A DNA stretch of 64,000 nt from Chloroflexota bacterium (GTDB lineage Bacteria; Chloroflexota; Anaerolineae; Aggregatilineales; Phototrophicaceae): positions 44,512-108,511 of the forward strand of contig WTGF01000125.1 of the NCBI GenBank assembly GCA_011525385.1, written 5' to 3'. Below the pieces are notes generated by a model. That model was not told where the DNA came from and made no database searches. It saw only the letters and a program-made list of their open reading frames with translations. Positions 60,442 to 64,000 of the stretch are shown piece after piece. Position numbers and translations under genes: made by a program. Positions within the stretch are counted from its first letter, which is position 1. Every line of letters begins with the position of its first letter.

Positions 60442-61530
60442 TTAGCCCTGCAAGCTGCCCAGGTAAAGGGCCGAGGCTAGCTCAGTAATCTTCCCGTCGG
60501 ACAAGCGTAGCTTCCAGGTGCCTAGCTGCTGATCGTTCGTGAACAGCACAGCGCCATGATCCTCTGTCCATCTGACCCTGCGCGCAAGTCCCGTAAATGG
60601 ATTGCTGACAAGCGACTGCTCCAGGCTCTGCAGATCGGCCAGAACAAATATGCTGCGCGTCTCGTCTCTAACAACTCCTTGTACCGGAACTTGCGAAACA
60701 ATATATAGCGCCAGATTGTCATCGGCGCTGACCAGCGCCTCCCCGGGTGACGTGAATCCAGCCGGCGCCGCGCTCTCGATAGCCATTTTCTGACTTCCGT
60801 CGAGGCTGTAAACCTTGACATCTACGCCATCAGCGCTTGAAGACGGCGGAAACCGCAATAATACGCGATCGCCAAAGCCCGCGGCGCAGTAGCATCCGGA
60901 TTCGTCTGGCAATTGCCTCAGGGCGCCCTCGACCAGGTCCAGCGCGAACAATCCAGCATATTGCCTATACGAGAAGTAGTTGCTGATTCCGTCGGGGTGG
61001 GCTTCCATAATCAGTTCATTTGTCGCTGCGCTGAAGGCAACGGGCAGAACGCGAACGCCTTCGCGAGGACCGTCAACCAATACCTCGCGGCTATCAGCGC
61101 CGTCCAGGTCGCTGACATAAGTAGAAGTGCTCAGCGTTCCCCCGTCTCCGCGGAGCGTCGCGGTCCAGGCGATTGCCTGTCCGCCTCCGAAAACGAGCCA
61201 ATCCACCCGTTCTGTATCGGCTGATTTGCTTACGAATGGGTGATCCCGGATTGAAGTATCCGGCGCAGCCTGCTTGACCTGCTCTTCATCAAGATCGTAA
61301 TAGATAACGGCGTTTCCCAGCAATGTGAATCGCTCGCCCCTGATGTTTACGCTATTTATCTCTCCCGTGAGGATGTTGATGAAAACGAGCTCCGTCCCCG
61401 CGTCATCTTCGTCCTTTCGTATGAACACATCCCAACCCGGTTGCTCTGCTTCCGGCAAGGCTGTATCCTGCGCCGACAGCGGCGCCGATACCAACATGAA
61501 TGTGATAAGCCAGAGAATTGTGGCTTTCAT
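60442..61530 (-). CDS. Secreted hypothetical protein, propeller-like
   Basis: A 362-aa protein with a clear signal peptide (MKATILWLITFMLVSAPLSAQ). Repeating beta-strand modules such as AVIYYDLDEEQ, LNDGKITEL-like LRLSDGKITELA and GLFALDLVEGALRQLP resemble WD40-like beta-propeller proteins that read out state variables. No catalytic residues are recognised. It is convergent with the MGDG-synthase-like gene, 13 bp apart. Confidence 0.75.
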   Translation of the reverse strand: MKATILWLITFMLVSAPLSAQDTALPEAEQPGWDVFIRKDEDDAGTELVFINILTGEINSVNIRGERFTLLGNAVIYYDLDEEQVKQAAPDTSIRDHPFVSKSADTERVDWLVFGGGQAIAWTATLRGDGGTLSTSTYVSDLDGADSREVLVDGPREGVRVLPVAFSAATNELIMEAHPDGISNYFSYRQYAGLFALDLVEGALRQLPDESGCYCAAGFGDRVLLRFPPSSSADGVDVKVYSLDGSQKMAIESAAPAGFTSPGEALVSADDNLALYIVSQVPVQGVVRDETRSIFVLADLQSLEQSLVSNPFTGLARRVRWTEDHGAVLFTNDQQLGTWKLRLSDGKITELASALYLGSLQG

Positions 61531-61602
61531 GTAGCGCGCTTTCGAGGCTGGCGTCTCCTTAAAGTCAAACCAGGTAAATCATGCAGTTTCCGACGTCAAG
61601 CC

Positions 61603-61715
61603 GTAGGGGCGAGCCTTGGCTCGCCCACCGTTCGGCTAGGTTTTGCAGGCCACCGACGGTCAGTGTCTACGCGGCCGACGGTCAGTGTCTACGCGACCCG
61701 CCGGGTCGCCCCTAC
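61603..61715. repeat. Palindromic repeat unit, family B copy 3, with tandem duplication
   Basis: A 113-bp unit bounded by GTAGGGGCGAGCC and GGGTCGCCCCTAC. Inside, CCGACGGTCAGTGTCTACGC is repeated in tandem with a 22-bp period (about 61653-61696). Outer arms ACCAGGTAAATCATGCA (61570-61586) and TGCATGACTTAGTTGGT (61737-61753) are imperfect inverted repeats, so a larger element may enclose it. Confidence 0.65.
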
Positions 61716-61818
61716 CGCCGACTATTATTTTGGCGTTGCATGACTTAGTTGGTCCTTCTATGATTATAAGGTCGCGCATTTTCTGGAGCAAACGCATTCG
61801 CTCACTATGAAATGAAGT

Positions 61819-61850
61819 CAAAAGCCCCGCGCGGTCGCGGGGCTTCTGAA
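61819..61850. terminator. Intrinsic terminator for the small minus-strand gene
   Basis: AAGCCCCGCG-CGGT-CGCGGGGCTT: a 10-bp perfect stem. On the minus strand it is followed by TTGACTT with a T-rich start. It lies about 100 bp after the 52-aa gene. Confidence 0.8.
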
Positions 61851-61948
61851 AAAGGTCTTTGACGCTTTGCTTCCCATCGACACTGCGTCGATGGCGTGCT
61901 GGATAGCAACAATCTAGCTATCAAGTGACTAGCCGATTTACATCGGCT

Positions 61949-62107
61949 CTAACGATTCTTTCGGTTCCGGTGAAGACGTCGCTGCTGCCAAGCCATTGCG
62001 TCGCGATTCTTCTTTTCTTGCAGGAAACGCTCTACTCGCGCAATCTCCTGCAATTCGATCGCGCGCTGCTTATGCATCAACTCGGCGCTGAAGGTCAAGT
62101 GTTCCAT
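61949..62107 (-). CDS. Small basic helical protein, 52 aa
   Basis: MEHLTFSAELMHKQRAIELQ then a charged helix and the basic tail QQRRLHRNRKNR. AAGGAG lies seven bases before ATG 62107, an excellent ribosome-binding site, and a strong terminator follows, so it is a stand-alone gene. The frame is open further upstream to 62164, but with no ribosome-binding site. I do not recognise it. The basic tail suggests nucleic acid or ribosome binding. Confidence 0.7.
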   Translation of the reverse strand: MEHLTFSAELMHKQRAIELQEIARVERFLQEKKNRDAMAWQQRRLHRNRKNR

Positions 62108-62311
62108 GTTTATGCTCCTTTTGTTCTTAACGCACATGGAAAGAAATCTATCATAATCAGGCAAGATGTACGAATGAGTGAATCAAGAAATCGTATATCT
62201 TGCATAGTAAAGACGCCTTTTACTGCGGGAGTCTTACTTTAGAGAAAGCAATCTATATCTGTCGCCGCAGATTGTCGCTACAATCTTGTTTCAGCGAATC
62301 CAAGGAAGGAG

Positions 62312-62526
62312 CAGGGCAATCGCTTCAAAATCAATAACCGTCGAATGTCGCATAGATCTAAGGAAACGTAGGGGCGACCAATCTGGTCGCCCGAAGCTAC
62401 CGGGCTTTGCGCTTTCGGGCGACATGGTATGTCGCCCTGCATCGCCTCCATTTTGACAGGCTCGCGGTTAAATCTCGGTGTTCTCGGTGTCCTCGGTGGT
62501 TAAAATAATTTGAAGCGATTGCCCTG
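62312..62526. mobile_element. Family A MITE-like element at the enolase-superfamily gene
   Basis: A 215-bp element with perfect 18-bp terminal inverted repeats CAGGGCAATCGCTTCAAA and TTTGAAGCGATTGCCCTG. It is flanked by a perfect 10-bp duplication AAGGAAGGAG (62302-62311 and 62527-62536). The inner sequence matches the 50182 copy almost base for base. The duplicated target is the ribosome-binding site of the gene that starts at 62544. Confidence 0.9.
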
Positions 62527-62543
62527 AAGGAAGGAGAGTCACT

Positions 62544-63701
62544 TTGAAATCCGTCACAATCCAAGATATCAAGCTGCATGTGGTGGCGATGCCACTCGTC
62601 GAACTGCTGAAAACAAGTTTCGGCGCCGAACCGCAAAAGTCGGCCATAATCGTTGAAGTGCTGACTAGCGACGGTCTTGCGGGCTGGGGCGAAACAGCGC
62701 TTAAGACCAAACCAAGTTATGGTTCCGAGACGATACTTACCGCGCTGCACATCACGCGCGATTTTCTGGTTCCAAGTTTGGTCGGCAAGACTATCGCATC
62801 GCCGACCGAGCTGCCCGAACTGTTTAAGGCCGTTCGCGGCAATCATCACGCCAGAGCGGGACTGGAAGCGGCGGTTTGGGACCTCATGGCCAAGGCCAAC
62901 GGCATGCGACTGGCCGATTATTTTGCCTGCCACCTGCCGGCGCAGCTCCGGCCGCGGGATGACGTCCTGGTTGGCGTCAGCATCGGCATACAGGACTCAC
63001 TGGAGGCGCAACTCGCGCTCATCCAAAAGCGCCTCGACGAAGGCTATCAGCGCATCAAACTCAAGATAGCGCCCGGCTGGGATCTGGAACTCGCCAGTGC
63101 GGTTCGCGGACGCTTTCCCGATATCAGCTTGATGCTGGACGCCAATAGCGCTTATACCTTGAAAGACATTGAACACCTGAAAAAGCTGGACCAGTTCGGC
63201 TTGCTCATGATCGAGCAACCGCTGGCCTACGACGACATTTACGAACATAGCCTGCTTCAAGCGCAACTGCGGACGCCGATTTGCCTGGACGAAAGTATCT
63301 ACTCAGCGCAAGACTGGCGCATAGCGCTGAAACTCGGCGCCGGGAAAATCCTCAACTTAAAACCGACGCGTGTGGGCGGCTACAGTGAAAGTCTCAAGAT
63401 TTACCAACTCTGTGTCGAAACGAATACGCCGCTTTGGATCGGCGGCATGCTGGAAACCGGCGTCGGTCGCGCCGCAAACCTGGCCTTCGCTTCACTGCCA
63501 GGCGTGACCTTGCCCAGCGATATCTCCGCCACCGATCGATACTTTGATCCCGACATCGCCGAGCCGCCCTTTGTCTTGGGGGCGGGCAGCAGGCTGAAGG
63601 TCCCCGCAGGACCGGGCATCGGGGTCGAGGTCCAGCGCGATCGCCTTGAGGAAGCCTGCGCCCGCTGGCGAGAGGCCAATCCTTTTAAGCCCTTGTTCTA
63701 A
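62544..63701 (+). CDS. Enolase-superfamily enzyme (OSB synthase/N-acylamino acid racemase or dipeptide epimerase type)
   Basis: A 385-aa enzyme with the capping domain (1 to about 120) and barrel. KLK at 172-174, metal ligands D199, E224 and D249, and K273 match the muconate-lactonising subgroup with Lys on both faces. IGGMLETGVGRAANLAFASLPG and the length favour o-succinylbenzoate synthase/N-succinylamino acid racemase. No men genes adjoin it. The start is TTG 62544 with AAGGAG seven bases upstream, provided by the target duplication of the mobile element. Confidence 0.87.
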   Translation: MKSVTIQDIKLHVVAMPLVELLKTSFGAEPQKSAIIVEVLTSDGLAGWGETALKTKPSYGSETILTALHITRDFLVPSLVGKTIASPTELPELFKAVRGNHHARAGLEAAVWDLMAKANGMRLADYFACHLPAQLRPRDDVLVGVSIGIQDSLEAQLALIQKRLDEGYQRIKLKIAPGWDLELASAVRGRFPDISLMLDANSAYTLKDIEHLKKLDQFGLLMIEQPLAYDDIYEHSLLQAQLRTPICLDESIYSAQDWRIALKLGAGKILNLKPTRVGGYSESLKIYQLCVETNTPLWIGGMLETGVGRAANLAFASLPGVTLPSDISATDRYFDPDIAEPPFVLGAGSRLKVPAGPGIGVEVQRDRLEEACARWREANPFKPLF

Positions 63702-64000
63702 ATTGTCGCCTGGCCAAAGCTGCAATTGTGATTTCTAGTTCCAGGCAAGTCCTCAAAAGACATGTCGCCCGTCATACCACGCCGAAACCCGTCGAGGCAG
63801 CAGCCAGCGACCAGATTGGTCGCCCCTACAAGGCTTGTCCGTTACTGCAAATCATACACAGAGATAACGGAAACAGTACCAAAAAAACATAAAAAAAGGG
63901 TCGGTCTCTACGAAACACAACAAATTACTACGAAGTCCATCAAGTCTAGCTGTATAGTATCGGGTTATCATGGTGTCATCTCGAAGTGCGAAAAGGAAGC
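63702..64000. other. Intergenic end of the window with a family B fragment
   Basis: No complete gene is seen. GCGACCAGATTGGTCGCCCCTAC (about 63808-63830) is half of a family B unit in reverse orientation. A run of A and a TATAGT near 63953 precede ATG 63970, which might open a gene that continues past the edge. Confidence 0.4.

Noticed and set aside
63970..64000. Start of a gene at the right edge
   Set aside because: ATG 63970 has no ribosome-binding site and only ten codons are visible.

Overview
This window is chromosomal and bacterial. It reads as a moderately GC-rich member of the Chloroflexota, closest in style to Anaerolineae-like lineages. That placement is inference. It rests on RNase Y, a zinc-type S14, an S12 with a Firmicutes-type insertion, a YabN-type methylase-MazG fusion, an MGDG-synthase-like glycosyltransferase, and short GC-rich dispersed repeats. 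No rRNA gene is present to settle it.

Layout. 1-4359: the 5' part of a lipoprotein gene, tmRNA (ssrA), an FAD oxidoreductase behind a 16-bp perfect palindrome, an alpha/beta hydrolase and an acyl-CoA dehydrogenase. 4408-27939: one long run of translation genes in the str, S10, spc and alpha order (rpsL-rpsG-fusA-tuf-rpsJ-rplCDWB-rpsS-rplV-rpsC-rplP-rpmC-rpsQ-rplNXE-rpsN-rpsH-rplFR-rpsE-rpmD-rplO-secY-adk-map, then rpmJ-rpsM-rpsK-rpoA-rplQ-truA-rplM-rpsI). A secreted S33-type hydrolase and a repeat element interrupt it between map and rpmJ, where infA is usually found. rpsD is missing between rpsK and rpoA. 28173-32481: MazG, a SpoU methyltransferase, a sugar nucleotidyltransferase, an alkyltransferase-like protein and a VOC protein. 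32485-38316 (minus): a surface-polysaccharide cluster with an NDP-sugar dehydrogenase, GT4, a GT9-WecG fusion and a PfkB/HldE-like kinase. 38643-41199 (minus): an ABC exporter. 41400-45333 (minus): serS and lysS. 45563-49842: two MFS paralogues, nth and a PIG-L deacetylase. 50049-64000: tRNA-Cys, an NAD-dependent epimerase, recX, rny, a four-PDZ secreted protein, a TyrA-like dehydrogenase, HD and M50 proteins, an MGDG-synthase-like enzyme, a secreted propeller-like protein and an enolase-superfamily enzyme.

The most distinctive content is between genes. Family A is a 215-bp element with 18-bp terminal inverted repeats and perfect 10-bp target duplications. It has two near-identical copies (50182-50396 and 62312-62526), one older copy (35484-35839) and a remnant. 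Family C is a 225-bp element (55727-55951) with 12-bp inverted ends and a perfect 8-bp duplication. Family B is a set of GTAGGGGCGA-bounded palindromic units that nest inside A and C. These insertions sit exactly at gene edges. Two target duplications contain a stop codon, one duplicates a Shine-Dalgarno sequence, and one repeat carries the start codon of a gene.

Several good sigma-70-type promoters can be read: rpsL, rpmJ, the ABC exporter (exact TTGACA/TATAAT), the PDZ gene, and nth, whose promoter predicts a leaderless mRNA.
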